Below are positions 35,692 through 45,400 of a DNA stretch of 51,574 nt, piece by piece. The translations under genes were made by a program, and so were the position numbers. Positions within the stretch are counted from its first letter, which is position 1, and each line of letters starts with the position of its first letter. The stretch spans positions 1-51,574 of the forward strand of contig NZ_JAFFQA010000036.1 of the NCBI RefSeq assembly GCF_016919065.1. Reading direction: 5' to 3'. Origin of the DNA: Desulfobulbus rhabdoformis (GTDB lineage: Bacteria; Desulfobacterota; Desulfobulbia; Desulfobulbales; Desulfobulbaceae). The notes beneath the pieces were generated by a model, which did not search any database, was not told where the DNA came from, and saw only the letters and a program-made list of their open reading frames with translations.

Positions 35692-38600
35692 GGTTCTTCA
35701 GTGGAAGGGGGAGGTCAATAATAAAGGTTGTCCCCTTATGCAGTTTGCTTCTGAAAAATATTTTTCCGCCCATTTGTTGTACTGCTGTTTGCACAATATG
35801 TAACCCGAGGCCCATACCGCGGGTTGATCCTACATTTTCTCCGCGGTAAAAGGACGTAAATATCCGGGAACGATCTTGGTCGGCAATCCCCATACCCGTA
35901 TCTTTCACCTGAATATGCAGGGTCTCTCCCTGTTTTGTTGCCAAGAAATGTATCTTACCCTCGGAGGGCGTGTAGAAAAAGGCATTCGTGAGCAGGTTTT
36001 CAATAATTCTGCGGAAAAGATGAGGCTCAACTTTTATGGAACTGAGTTGAGGGGAAATCTCCACCCGGAATTCATGCTCGCGGGACCAGGTAAGCTGCAT
36101 CTCCTGGCAAATTGTTGTGAGAAGTTTGCTTAATTGAATCGATTCGGCTGCGGATTGCGAGGGGATACTTTCGCTCCTGTTAAAGGTAAGAGCTGTGTCG
36201 ATTAAATGTTTGAGCTGATTGAGGCCGCTGCGGAGATGTTGCTTTTGCGTCGTTCGTTGTTTGGGGCTCAGCCTGAAACCATATCGGTCCAAGATATCCA
36301 GGCTGCTTGACATCAGGCTTAGTGGAGTACGAAATTCGTGCGCCACTGTTGAGAGGAGCTGAGTTTTTTCAGCATTGGCAGCCAGGGCTTGATTTTGGGA
36401 AGTTTTGAGCGCTTCCTCCATCTCCTTTCGTTCGCTGAGATCCTGGAGAATTCCGTTGGCGCGGAGGGGGCGAGGGGGGATTGCTTTGCTGAAGACGGTT
36501 CGTCCGACAAGACGCAACCAGCGGAGCGTGCCGTCTGGGCGATAGATTCGAAACTCGTGATCCAATATACCGCCACTACCTGGGGTGTTTACCGCATCAA
36601 ATTTGGCAAGCAGTGTTTCGCGATCATCGGGGTGCAGCGCCTTGGGGAGGAGATCGGCGTCGCGTTCAAGCTGGCTTTCGGGCGGAAGTCCGAAAAGGAC
36701 TAAAAACTGCGGGGAATGGTAGATTTCACCACTGGTGAAATCATAAGAAAAAATACCCAGTTGAGCTGCAGAAGTTGCAGTGAGTAACCTCTCCCGACTT
36801 TCTTTAAGTGCCAGTTCAGCCTGCCTTCGTTCCATTATATCACGGGCATAGCCGACTGTGCCGATGATTTTTCCGCGTTTATCCCATACGGGTGCTTTAA
36901 AGGTCTCAAACCATTTGTTTATCCCATGATCAAAAATTTCCTCCTCGAGCATGAGAGGCTTTCCTGTTGTAAGGACCTTTTGATCATCTTTGCGATAGGC
37001 AGTGGCAAGCTTTTCGGGCCAGACATCCTCGTCAAATTTTCCTTCAACCTTTTCTGGAAGTTTTTTGCCGCAGGACTGGGCAAAGGTTGCGTTGACAGTT
37101 AAAAAACGTGAGTTTTCATCTTTTAACCAGACAAGTCCGGGCAGTGATTCGATAATAGCGCTGAGGTAAGATTCTCGGCGATGCAGAGCCTGTTGGGCAA
37201 GTCTCCAGGGGGTGACATCAACCATGACACTAAGCCAATACTCTTTGCCTTGGCTGATAATGTTTTCTCCGGAAAATAATCCCTCGACAACGATGCCGTC
37301 TTTACTCCGGACCTGCAGCATCATTCCATGAATATTTTTTTGCCCATACACTTGTTTCAGGATCGCCTGTTGTTGGTGAGGGTGAACGAAAAGACCCAAC
37401 TCGACGGTGGTCTTACCTATAACCTCGTCCCGCGAATATCCAAGTGTACGTTCAAAGGCACTGTTCACATCCACAAGTAGACGATCCGGAAGGGAGGTGA
37501 GGACCATGAGTGCCGGGTTGTTGCGGAACAGTCTTTGGAAGAGGCGGCGCGCCTCGTCTTCAAGACGTAGGTCCTTATAAAAAAGAAAAAGGCAGTCGGC
37601 ACCATTCCATCTCCCCAGAGAGAGCCGGGCGGAAACCGGAAAGGTGTCCCCAGCGGCGGTCTTGAGAGGAAGGCGGTTTTCGAATTGTTGACCCTGGCGT
37701 AAGTCGGCAAGCTCTTTGCTCAGTATCTTTGCGTCCTTTTCCCGGTAGAGATTACAGAGCTGTAACCCGAAGAACTCTTCTTTGCTATACCCCAGAGCAT
37801 TGAGTACCGTTTGATTCCAGAATAAAACAGAGCCTGAAAGGTTCGTGACCACCACGAGATCATTTGTCGTTTCAACCAGATTGCTCAAATTGGTCGAGTG
37901 TTCCCGAAGCGCTATCTCGCTTTCCTTTTGCTCGGTGAGATCGAGCAGGCAACCAATATAACAGGGGCCTTCCTGGGTTTTTATGTCGATCCGTTTGGTG
38001 ATGCTTTGTGCCCAGCGAATTTGCCCTTTTGGGGTGAGTAAGCGAAATTCGGAAGAAAAAAAAGCGCGGTGGGCGGCAATATTCTTTTTCCAGTCTTGGA
38101 CAACGCGTTCTCTGTCTTCTGGATGCAGGGCTGTAAACCAGCCTTTCCCCAGATGAGCCTTATGTGTAAGGCCCGTGATTTGGGCAAACCGGTCGTTGAT
38201 AAAGATACACCGTCCCTGGCTATCGGCCTGAAAGATGCCCACCGGTACAGCATCGGTGAGATGCAGCAATAGGTCGTGACTCGCCTGGAGAGACTGGGTC
38301 CTTTCGACCACCTTTTGTTCCAGAGATAGGTTCATCTGCTGGATCTTGATAAATTGCAGCCGAAGCTCTGCTGCCATGTTGGCAAAGTGATCTATAAGCG
38401 TGCTGACCTCGAGCCAGCGGCTATTTGGAGCGGTAGTCTGAGGCGTCGTCTTGGGGATTTGGTTGGCCATCTCCCCTGTCCAATTCTCGAGTTGTGTTAT
38501 GGCGGCGGTAACCCGACGGTTGAAATAGGCGGAAGCGATCAGGCAGACGAGAACGGTGATAAAAAGCAGGGTAAACTTGGCCGTATATTGAAAATAGAGA

Positions 38601-39943
38601 CGATTCTGAAGACTATTCATGGGCTTTTCAACAAGGAGGCTCCACCCCTCAACCGTGCTGATTGGCACCTGCCGGAAAAAAAGTGCATGAGGCCAGCGCT
38701 CTGAATAGGGGCTGTTCGCCGGTGCATCGGGAATCCAGAGTAAAAAGCCGTCAGGTGATTTTTCCGTATGACCGGGGCCTCGATTAAAAATTTCCTGGGG
38801 GTAGAGCTGCGGCCAGTTACTGGCGATAACCCTATTATGCTGATCAAGCAGGGTGAAATATAGCTCCTTTGAACAGATGTTTGTAAAGATCGGGGGGATG
38901 CCCTCAAGGTTCAGTTGTGCAGTCAGATAGCCTTGTTGTCGCTCATTTTTGGACAGAGGAGCAATGCAGAAAACTTTGGGGGGAGAGGGCTTTTCCAGAG
39001 CATCCCTTTCCTTTGCTTGAGGATGGAAGCAATAAGCGGTGGTCAGTGGAGCATGTCCGGGAGAAAAGGTGAAATTGTTTCCCTGCTGCAGGTCTCGTTC
39101 TCCTGTTGGTTCGGAGAGCAGAAGATGCTTATTTTCATCGAACAGAGCAATACGTGAAAAATGCTGATTTATGCTCAGCATGTGTTGCATTGCCAGCTGC
39201 TGGTCCAGGTGGGGGAGTTCCCCTTCAAGGGCTGCCAGTCTATCCAAAGAGGTCATCTGGTCGTGCAGCCACCGATCAAAGGCCCTTTCCAGTTGCAGGC
39301 TATGGTTCATAACCTCTAAATGACTGGCCTGTTCCGCTTCTGCATAATCCTGGCGGGCGGTGAATATGAAAAAAATAAGCGCTGGGAGCAGGGCGAGAGC
39401 AGCTAACAAATTTGCTGATATTTGTTGGAAAACGAGTTTTTCTCTGCTCCTAAAGCTCAACCAGCAATAAAAGAGAAAATCGGCAATAAGGGCATTGCCG
39501 ATGCCGTTGATGGTCAGCTTGATCATGATGATGGTGGATGAATTTGTCATGACCATTACATAATTGAGGGCTCCGTAGGCCAGGCCCATACCGCAGACAA
39601 GCCAATACAGGGTGTTAGCAAAAAGGAGGCTGAGTCGGTAGCGGTTGCAGAGCCAGCCGGTAACCCAGACTTCAATCGTCATGATGAGAATAGCAAAGGG
39701 GTGGTGCCAGAGAACGGAGGTGGGGAGGGATATGCAAGATGCAGCGATAGCACCCCATACCGTCCCGTAGAGACGCAGAATGAGTAAAGCGAAAATACTC
39801 CCAAAAAGGATATCGATATTAAAAAAGAGAGGGAAGGGAAGCAGGTTGACAAACACTCCTGACAAAAGAAGCACGCCGTAAACAATGGGGGAAGGCGGAG
39901 CTGGGAGTTTTGTTTCCTGTAACCGGGTTGTGGAGATGATCAA
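35663..39943 (-). CDS. Polytopic membrane multi-PAS histidine kinase
   Basis: A 1426-residue kinase. The first 200 residues hold five to seven membrane helices of an unnamed N-terminal sensor region. A second extracytoplasmic, Cache-like part (about 215-455) and a membrane helix (about 460-480) follow. A HAMP-like linker is then followed by five PAS domains (about 560-680, 690-800, 808-925, 935-1055, 1065-1185), HisKA with AHEFRTPLSLM (phospho-histidine about 1201) and an ATPase domain with LLTNAFFY and GMGLGLHI (about 1300-1415). There is no REC or Hpt, so it must pass phosphate to a separate protein. Its 3' end overlaps the next kinase gene by 29 nt, and a LuxR-type regulator lies upstream. 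The start is a TTG at 39943 preceded by AAGGG, the best available but unusual. Confidence 0.88.
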   Translation of the reverse strand: MIISTTRLQETKLPAPPSPIVYGVLLLSGVFVNLLPFPLFFNIDILFGSIFALLILRLYGTVWGAIAASCISLPTSVLWHHPFAILIMTIEVWVTGWLCNRYRLSLLFANTLYWLVCGMGLAYGALNYVMVMTNSSTIIMIKLTINGIGNALIADFLFYCWLSFRSREKLVFQQISANLLAALALLPALIFFIFTARQDYAEAEQASHLEVMNHSLQLERAFDRWLHDQMTSLDRLAALEGELPHLDQQLAMQHMLSINQHFSRIALFDENKHLLLSEPTGERDLQQGNNFTFSPGHAPLTTAYCFHPQAKERDALEKPSPPKVFCIAPLSKNERQQGYLTAQLNLEGIPPIFTNICSKELYFTLLDQHNRVIASNWPQLYPQEIFNRGPGHTEKSPDGFLLWIPDAPANSPYSERWPHALFFRQVPISTVEGWSLLVEKPMNSLQNRLYFQYTAKFTLLFITVLVCLIASAYFNRRVTAAITQLENWTGEMANQIPKTTPQTTAPNSRWLEVSTLIDHFANMAAELRLQFIKIQQMNLSLEQKVVERTQSLQASHDLLLHLTDAVPVGIFQADSQGRCIFINDRFAQITGLTHKAHLGKGWFTALHPEDRERVVQDWKKNIAAHRAFFSSEFRLLTPKGQIRWAQSITKRIDIKTQEGPCYIGCLLDLTEQKESEIALREHSTNLSNLVETTNDLVVVTNLSGSVLFWNQTVLNALGYSKEEFFGLQLCNLYREKDAKILSKELADLRQGQQFENRLPLKTAAGDTFPVSARLSLGRWNGADCLFLFYKDLRLEDEARRLFQRLFRNNPALMVLTSLPDRLLVDVNSAFERTLGYSRDEVIGKTTVELGLFVHPHQQQAILKQVYGQKNIHGMMLQVRSKDGIVVEGLFSGENIISQGKEYWLSVMVDVTPWRLAQQALHRRESYLSAIIESLPGLVWLKDENSRFLTVNATFAQSCGKKLPEKVEGKFDEDVWPEKLATAYRKDDQKVLTTGKPLMLEEEIFDHGINKWFETFKAPVWDKRGKIIGTVGYARDIMERRQAELALKESRERLLTATSAAQLGIFSYDFTSGEIYHSPQFLVLFGLPPESQLERDADLLPKALHPDDRETLLAKFDAVNTPGSGGILDHEFRIYRPDGTLRWLRLVGRTVFSKAIPPRPLRANGILQDLSERKEMEEALKTSQNQALAANAEKTQLLSTVAHEFRTPLSLMSSSLDILDRYGFRLSPKQRTTQKQHLRSGLNQLKHLIDTALTFNRSESIPSQSAAESIQLSKLLTTICQEMQLTWSREHEFRVEISPQLSSIKVEPHLFRRIIENLLTNAFFYTPSEGKIHFLATKQGETLHIQVKDTGMGIADQDRSRIFTSFYRGENVGSTRGMGLGLHIVQTAVQQMGGKIFFRSKLHKGTTFIIDLPLPLKNHGAYEPGHN

Positions 39944-40011
39944 GGATGCCCTTTACGTTGCCTGTTATCGGGAGAGGGAAACGAAAAACAGCATAAGCAG
40001 TCACGTTGCCT

Positions 40012-40035
40012 AACCTGCTGTTTTATCAGCAGGTT
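40012..40035. other. Perfect 9-bp hairpin between LuxR-type regulator and kinase genes
   Basis: AACCTGCTG (40012-40020) and CAGCAGGTT (40027-40035) pair perfectly around TTTTAT. It lies about 160 nt after the regulator's stop and about 70 nt before the kinase start on the minus strand. No T-run follows the stem, so termination is uncertain. Confidence 0.4.
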
Positions 40036-40170
40036 CACGTACAGGTGCAGGCAGTCAGGCAGTGGCGTTCACCTTCGGCCTTCAAGGGCGTTGGGAGAAG
40101 CTGGACAAGAGGTATGATTGTGAATAACTCGCCGTTTATTCTTGATAATATGCTCTTCAGCGATTACCTG

Positions 40171-40185
40171 CCGTCACGGATTCAG
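40171..40185. repeat. Short dispersed repeat CCGTCACGGATTCAG, copy 2
   Basis: Identical over 15 bases to 42158-42172 and nearly so to the copy at 9182. It lies 9 bases downstream of the LuxR-type regulator stop on the minus strand. Confidence 0.55.
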
Positions 40186-40193
40186 GAACCTGG

Positions 40194-40868
40194 TCAGCTT
40201 CCTTTCGGCCATGGTTCCAAAAAAGCTGCCCAGCGCGCAAGTGCCGCTGCATTCGTTGCCCCCAGTTTCTTCATCAGTTGAGATCGATGGGCCTCCACCG
40301 TTTTGGGGCTGATATAGAGTTGTTTGCCTATCTCTTTAGTGGTAGCACCTTGGGCTACTAATAGCAGAACTTCTCTTTCCCTGCGAGAAATTCGTTGAAG
40401 AAGATGCCCTTCTTTTTCTGACATATTGGGGGAAGGGGATGTGAGGGGAGTCTGAGGAAGGCTCGAGATGAGAACGTGACGTCTTTGTAGGCGTATTTTA
40501 ACGGCGTTTAACAGTTCTTCGGCGGTAAAGGGTTTGGGAAGGTAATCATCGGCACCGGCCAACATGCCCTGGCGAACATTGGGTTGGTCGGTAAGGGCGG
40601 AAACAAAGATAAAGAGAATTGTTGTCCAATCGGGATTTTTTTTAATAGTGGAGTGGAAGGTATGTCCATCCATTCCAGGCATAAGAATATCACACAGTAT
40701 CAAATCCGGCTGTTGCTCTTGGACCAAGAGCAGCCCGGCGTGACCATTATCGGCCACCCGAACCGAATAATTCTCAAGGCTGAGAATCAGCGCCATATTG
40801 TTGCACAACTGTGGGTCGTCTTCAACAATCAGGATAGAGCCATTCGTTGGGCAATCATTCATCCGCAT
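40194..40868 (-). CDS. LuxR/NarL-type response regulator
   Basis: A 224-residue transcription regulator. REC is about residues 12-128 with VEDDP, phospho-aspartate in LCDILMPGMDG (about 60) and LPKPF. The LuxR-type helix-turn-helix is about 155-215 and shows SRREREVLLLVAQGATTKEI followed by SPKTVEAHRSQLMKKLGA, all typical. Phosphorylation should promote dimerisation and DNA binding. It is the gene nearest upstream of the five-PAS kinase at 35663-39943, which lacks its own REC domain, so the two may form a pair; this is inferred from position. The start has no strong ribosome-binding site. An AT-rich inverted repeat (40938-40996) lies about 70-130 bp upstream of the start codon. Confidence 0.92.
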   Translation of the reverse strand: MRMNDCPTNGSILIVEDDPQLCNNMALILSLENYSVRVADNGHAGLLLVQEQQPDLILCDILMPGMDGHTFHSTIKKNPDWTTILFIFVSALTDQPNVRQGMLAGADDYLPKPFTAEELLNAVKIRLQRRHVLISSLPQTPLTSPSPNMSEKEGHLLQRISRREREVLLLVAQGATTKEIGKQLYISPKTVEAHRSQLMKKLGATNAAALARWAAFLEPWPKGS

Positions 40869-40937
40869 TCACACTGGTTGGGCAGAGTAACCAAGGGGGG
40901 GCTGCATACTTCCTGAATCCGGGACAGATGGGAGTCA

Positions 40938-40996
40938 CTGAACAATGTATTTTCCAGAATTGATAAATATTTTTAAGAAAATCACATTGTGTTCAG
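40938..40996. promoter_or_regulatory. AT-rich inverted repeat upstream of the LuxR-type regulator
   Basis: CTGAACAATGTATTTTC (40938-40954) pairs with GAAAATCACATTGTGTTCAG (40977-40996), apart from short bulges. The centre is strongly AT-rich. A promoter with a flanking operator for the minus-strand regulator gene is plausible. There is no direct evidence. Confidence 0.35.
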
Positions 40997-41021
40997 TTTC
41001 ACCCGTGGTTTCGGATGCAGG

Positions 41022-41166
41022 TATTTGATCTTTCAATCAAGGGTACGACATGTGTAACATTTTACCACAGGCATATGTTTGATATCGGAGTCTTCGCTTA
41101 CCTCCGAGGATAAAATCTGAGCATAGCGTCGAGGTTAAGAGAAAAGGAACAAATCAAAACTCCCAT
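41022..41166 (+). repeat. MITE-like palindromic repeat, copy D (decayed)
   Basis: CTTTCAATCAAGG, ACCACAGGCATATG, GATATCGGAGTCTTCGCTTA and CCGAGGATAAAAT match copy C in order. The right-hand arm and outer ends have decayed, though a CTCCCAT end remains. It abuts the stop codon of the single-domain REC gene. Confidence 0.7.
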
Positions 41167-41169
41167 GTT

Positions 41170-41571
41170 TCAGAATTCCTCCGTGCATATCACCTGATTT
41201 AAAAGATCTGCCATGGCTTTTTTAGCGACCGGTTTGTAGAGGATGTGATCAATGCCACTTTCTTGGAGGGCTGCATTATCTAGGCTGCCATAGCCACCGG
41301 TGCAGAGGATTATCGGGACGTCCGGGCGAATCAATTTTATGGTGCGCGCCAGATTGGCTCCATCCATTTCCGGCATCATAAAATCTGTAATTATAGCATG
41401 GTATTTATGTGAGTTTTGGCGGAAATCAGTGAGCGCCTGCAGGGCACTGGTATAGGCGCTTACCTGATACCCCATTTTTGTCAGACGACGACAGAAGATT
41501 TCTACTATGCCTTCCTCATCATCAACGATTAGGACACAGGTTGTCTTGTTTTTCATACTTTGATGTTGCAT
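41170..41571 (-). CDS. Single-domain response regulator (REC only)
   Basis: A 133-residue stand-alone receiver domain. VLIVDDEEG gives the acidic pocket, AIITDFMMPEMDG the phospho-aspartate (about residue 60), LCTGGYG the switch threonine and LYKPV the lysine. No output domain follows, so it probably acts as a CheY-like or Spo0F-like phosphate carrier, or binds a target directly. The receiver resembles the C-terminal REC of the split kinase (46130-48775), which also has LCTGY before its lysine segment. Methionine codons at 41571 and 41556 are both possible starts; neither has a strong ribosome-binding site. It is isolated: repeat DNA abuts its 3' end, and more than 800 bp of noncoding DNA lies upstream. 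Confidence 0.88.
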   Translation of the reverse strand: MQHQSMKNKTTCVLIVDDEEGIVEIFCRRLTKMGYQVSAYTSALQALTDFRQNSHKYHAIITDFMMPEMDGANLARTIKLIRPDVPIILCTGGYGSLDNAALQESGIDHILYKPVAKKAMADLLNQVICTEEF

Positions 41572-41584
41572 TAATCTTTTTCAG

Positions 41585-41657
41585 TAAGCGATTACGGGGC
41601 GCCGAATCTGCGGTGTTATGAGCTTATTTGCGTACAGAGAGTCGCCGTACAGGCCGG
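41585..41657. repeat. Second palindromic repeat family, partial copy
   Basis: AAGCGATTACGGGGCGCCG onward matches the reverse complement of the right half of the element at 2322-2425 (about 45 of 52 positions, nearly all transitions). The second half of the palindrome is not recognisable. It lies 14 bp upstream of the single-domain REC start. Confidence 0.6.
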
Positions 41658-42039
41658 GGCCTTCTTCTGGGGGCGATTCTTATAATGGCTTTCAGCCTCT
41701 GATATAACCGGTTCTTTTAGAGTATCCCCCTTTGGTTGCCAGTGGCCGTGAATCAGGGCGTAGGGAACTATATGCCCAAATGCTGGGCCATATCTCCGAA
41801 TGAGGCCGAAGTATGCCGTCACAAAGGCTGGGGAGCGGGGGCCGCTCAACTCGGGGGCGGTGCCGCCGCGCGTAGCCGGGAGTCTACAACGGGGATATTG
41901 GATATCTTTTCTTGAAAACCAGGTATGAAGCAGCGCCACCCATTGTACAATTCACCTGAATCCATGAGCATTTATCGGTGTGTCAGCTTCGTTGTTTGTG
42001 ACATGCCGATTAAAGTAGACTTTATCGGTATGTTGCAGG

Positions 42040-42420
42040 CAATGAAGGTGGCGTGCTGATGGATGCCCCAAGGGGCGGCGGGTGAAACTGAACAACAAAT
42101 GAATTAGTTCGAAAATTTCCGTATCATTAATAGGATACCTTGTTCTGTGCCCACCCGCCGTCACGGATTCAGGATTCAGATAAAGACCCAATTTTTTGAG
42201 GGGAGTGTAAATAGGCAGTTACTTAACCCTATTTATAGAAAATTCAGCTTACTTGTCTACTAGGAGAAACCCTTATTTTAGTCGCGAAAACGAGCTGAAA
42301 AGAAGGTGAAAAAGGAAGCAGGCCCGACAAGAGTGCCGCAGGGGAGGGCAGGGAAAGGCCCTTGGGGCAAGTGCAGTCTATGGTTGGCAGGGGGCATCCA
42401 TCAGCACGCCACCTTCACTG
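42040..42420. repeat. 30-bp inverted repeat pair flanking 321 bp
   Basis: The sequence at 42040-42069 and the reverse complement of 42391-42420 agree at 29 of 30 positions. The core is AATGAAGGTGGCGTGCTGAT. The spacer has no recognisable gene. It could be a small non-autonomous element or two inverted copies of a larger decayed one. Confidence 0.7.
42158..42172. repeat. Short dispersed repeat CCGTCACGGATTCAG, copy 3
   Basis: Identical over 15 bases to 40171-40185, preceded by CACCCG as the first copy is by CACCCA. It lies between the arms of the 30-bp inverted repeat. Confidence 0.5.
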
Positions 42421-42442
42421 TTTGTAGAGAGCGCTCAAGGTT

Positions 42443-45400
42443 TCAGGATTCAGGCTGTGCTTGGTGGTTTTTTTGCGCATGTATCAATGGGGTCAGCCCC
42501 TGTTGCAATACATTTAAAAGTTGGTCATAGGGCAGGTCGCGGTTTTCGCGGGCACCGTTATAGATGGCCTGGGCCTTATCGGCCCAGTTGGTCAGCCCGC
42601 ATTGGAGAAGTGTGCCTTTCAAGGTATGACAGGCACGGGCCAGGGTGGCAAGATCTTTTTGCCGTTGAGCCTGGGTGGCACTTGCTAGTTGCTGCTCCAG
42701 GCTTTTGCAGGCAGAGAACAAAATTTTATTGAGTTGGTCCGGCTGAAGCCGTGTGGCCTCCTGCAGGTAGGTATAAACAGCCTCAGTCGTTGGAGAGGGA
42801 TCGATGATTTGCTGGTTTTCAGCTGTGGCGGCAGGGGGACTTTGGCCCGAACGCGCGAACAGTTCGTTAAGGACCTCCTGCAGGTGGCCGGGAAGCACCG
42901 GTTTGGTCACATAGGCATCCATGCCGGCCTGAATACACATCTCGCGGTCACTGCCCATGGCATGGGCGGTCATGGCAATAATGGGTAAGTGGCGCCCGAA
43001 GAGTTTCCGGGTAAGCCTCTGGTCGATTTCCTGGGTAAGGGGCTTTGTCGGTGTTTTGCCTTTTTCCAGGGTCCGTATATAGGAGGTCGCTGCCAGGCCA
43101 TCCAGGACCGGCATCTGGACATCCATGAGGACCGCATCAAAATCCTGAGAGGCGATATGTTTTAACGCTTCAAGGCCGTTATTGGCTGTGGTCACCGTAT
43201 GTTGCTGTTCCAGGGAGAGTCCAGCCACCTCTCGGTTGACCTCATTGTCATCCACAATCAAAAGCCTGAGTCCCAGGGCGTCCTCAGCCGCTTGTGTCTG
43301 TGATTCGTTGTTCAATTCGGCCTGTTGCTGGCTTATGATGAGTGGAACCGTGAAATGAAAGGTGGAGCCTTCTCCCTCGACACTTTCTGCCCAGATATCT
43401 CCGCCCATGAGAGAAACCAGCTGTTTGCAAATGGACAGTCCCAGGCCTGAGCCTCCGAATTTACGGGCATAGGAGGTGTCCACCTGCTCAAAACTTTCAA
43501 AAATGAGGCCGAGTTTTTCCTGGGCAATTCCGATGCCTGTGTCTTGCACGGCAAAGTGGAGGGGGCACTGGTTTTTGGGAGATGGGGTGTCTTCCCGATC
43601 AATATGCAACGTGATGCTCCCCGTGGTGGTGAACTTTATCGCATTGCCAATGAGGTTGATCAGGATCTGGCGCAGACGCATGTCATCACCAATCAGGTGC
43701 TCGGGAATCTCTCCCTGCTGTTCCACACGAAGCTTCAGGCCTTTTTCCTCCGCAGAAACCTCCATGGTGGAGAGAAGTGCTTTTAAAAGACGATCCATGG
43801 AAAAGGGAGCGGTGTTTAGCTGCAGTTGTCCTGCCTCCATCTTCGAGAAATCAAGGATATCGTTCAGCAGGCCCAGCAGGCTTTCCGCCGATTGGCGAAC
43901 CGTTTCCAGAAAACGCTGGCGTTTGTCTTCTTCGCGTACCTGAGCGGCCATGTGGGTCATGCCCAGGATGGCGTTCATGGGCGTACGAATCTCATGGCTC
44001 ATGTTGGCCAGGAATTGAGACTTGGCCTTGTTGGCAGCCTCGGCGTTTTCCTTTGCTTGTCGCAGCGCTTTCTCAGCTGTTTTTAATTCGGTGATGATGC
44101 GTCCCTCAGGCACCATAAGGATAACCTTGCCCTGCTCATCGATAACCGGGGTAATGGTAAAGTCGATGATCTCCTTGGTGCCGCCTGCGGCAATATGCGT
44201 CGTTTCAAAGCGGACAAGATTCCCCTGAGAGGCGTATTCCAGTTGTTCGCGTAGCTGTTGCTGCCGCTTGGGCTCATGGTTCCACCATGGGGTCAGCCAA
44301 AAGGGACGGCCAAGGACATCGGCGGCCGTGCAGTCAATGAAGTCCAGCCCGGTCCGGTTGGCTGCGATCAGGGTGCCATCTGGTTCCAGCAGTCCGATAA
44401 AATTAAAACTGTGATTGAAGATAGCCTGCAGTTTTTGCTCGCTTTTCTGCAAGGCATCCTGGGCCTGACGCCGCTCGCTAATCTCACTGTTTGCCAGTTC
44501 AATCTGGTGGTTTAAACGTATATGCAGAGCCTGGATTTCTTTGACCATGGATGCATAACTTGCGCTTAACTCATCCAGTTCCTGGATAGTACTGAGCGGA
44601 AAGTCTGTTTCATAACGTCCCTTGGCAATCTCCCCTGAGCGTTGAGCAATTTCAGCAACCGGCTCACTGATGGTCCGGGAAATGCGTCGGGCATTGATGA
44701 GCAGGTAGAAGAAAAAGAGAATGTAGAAAAAAAGCATTGCGCCAATAACGGAGTAACCGATGCTCCGGGCCTGGTGCTTGAGTTCTGTTATGGGCTGGAG
44801 AATGCGTTTCTTATCGGCAAGCACCATGAGTTTCCAGCCCGTCAGGGGCTCGGTGGCCTGGGCAAGCAGCATGGTTGCATCCCCTACCTGAAGATCGGCT
44901 ACTGCCTTCTGCTTTGGCAAAAATCTGGTGATGGTCGCGGCAACCCCGGGAATGTCAGTTTTGAGAAGATTAAACTCCTCTGGTTTGTACGTATCTTGGG
45001 CCACCTGGGATTGGTAGACAAATTCTCGCAGTTCACTCAAGCCCAGCAACTGTTCGATGGCCTGGGGCATAGCCATGATGGTGCCTTTACCATCAACCAG
45101 AAAGGCCTCAGCTCCCCAGGGAAGCTGGAGTTTGAGAATGTTATCAAGAAAATTCTTAATGGTGATGTCTATCCCGGCCACTCCCTCTAGAAAATCATGA
45201 TGGTAAATCGGCACAATGCAGGACATCATCCAGCCCTGTCCTGCGGGGTCGAGGTACGTTTCGGTCCAGATTGGTCCTCTTCCGGGATTATGTGCCTGAT
45301 CGGCCAGGTAATAAAAGTTGAAGGAGGGGATATCCATATCCGGCAGATACTGGGTATACACCTCATTGATAAAGGGATAGTACCGGTTCATCGAATCGTG

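Larger units (their letters stand above)
41658..42442. other. Repeat-rich noncoding region
   Basis: Two open frames of 107 and 79 codons here lack ribosome-binding sites and known motifs and overlap repeats, so I do not call them genes. The region contains an imperfect hairpin (ACATGCCGATTAAAG / CTTTATCGGTATGT, 42001-42033), a 30-bp inverted repeat pair, the 15-bp dispersed repeat and AT-rich sequence. It may be the decayed remnant of one or more mobile elements. Confidence 0.5.

Noticed and set aside
41616..42191. 107- and 79-codon frames on the minus strand, possible remnant genes
   Set aside because: No start signals or recognisable motifs, and both run through repeat sequences.
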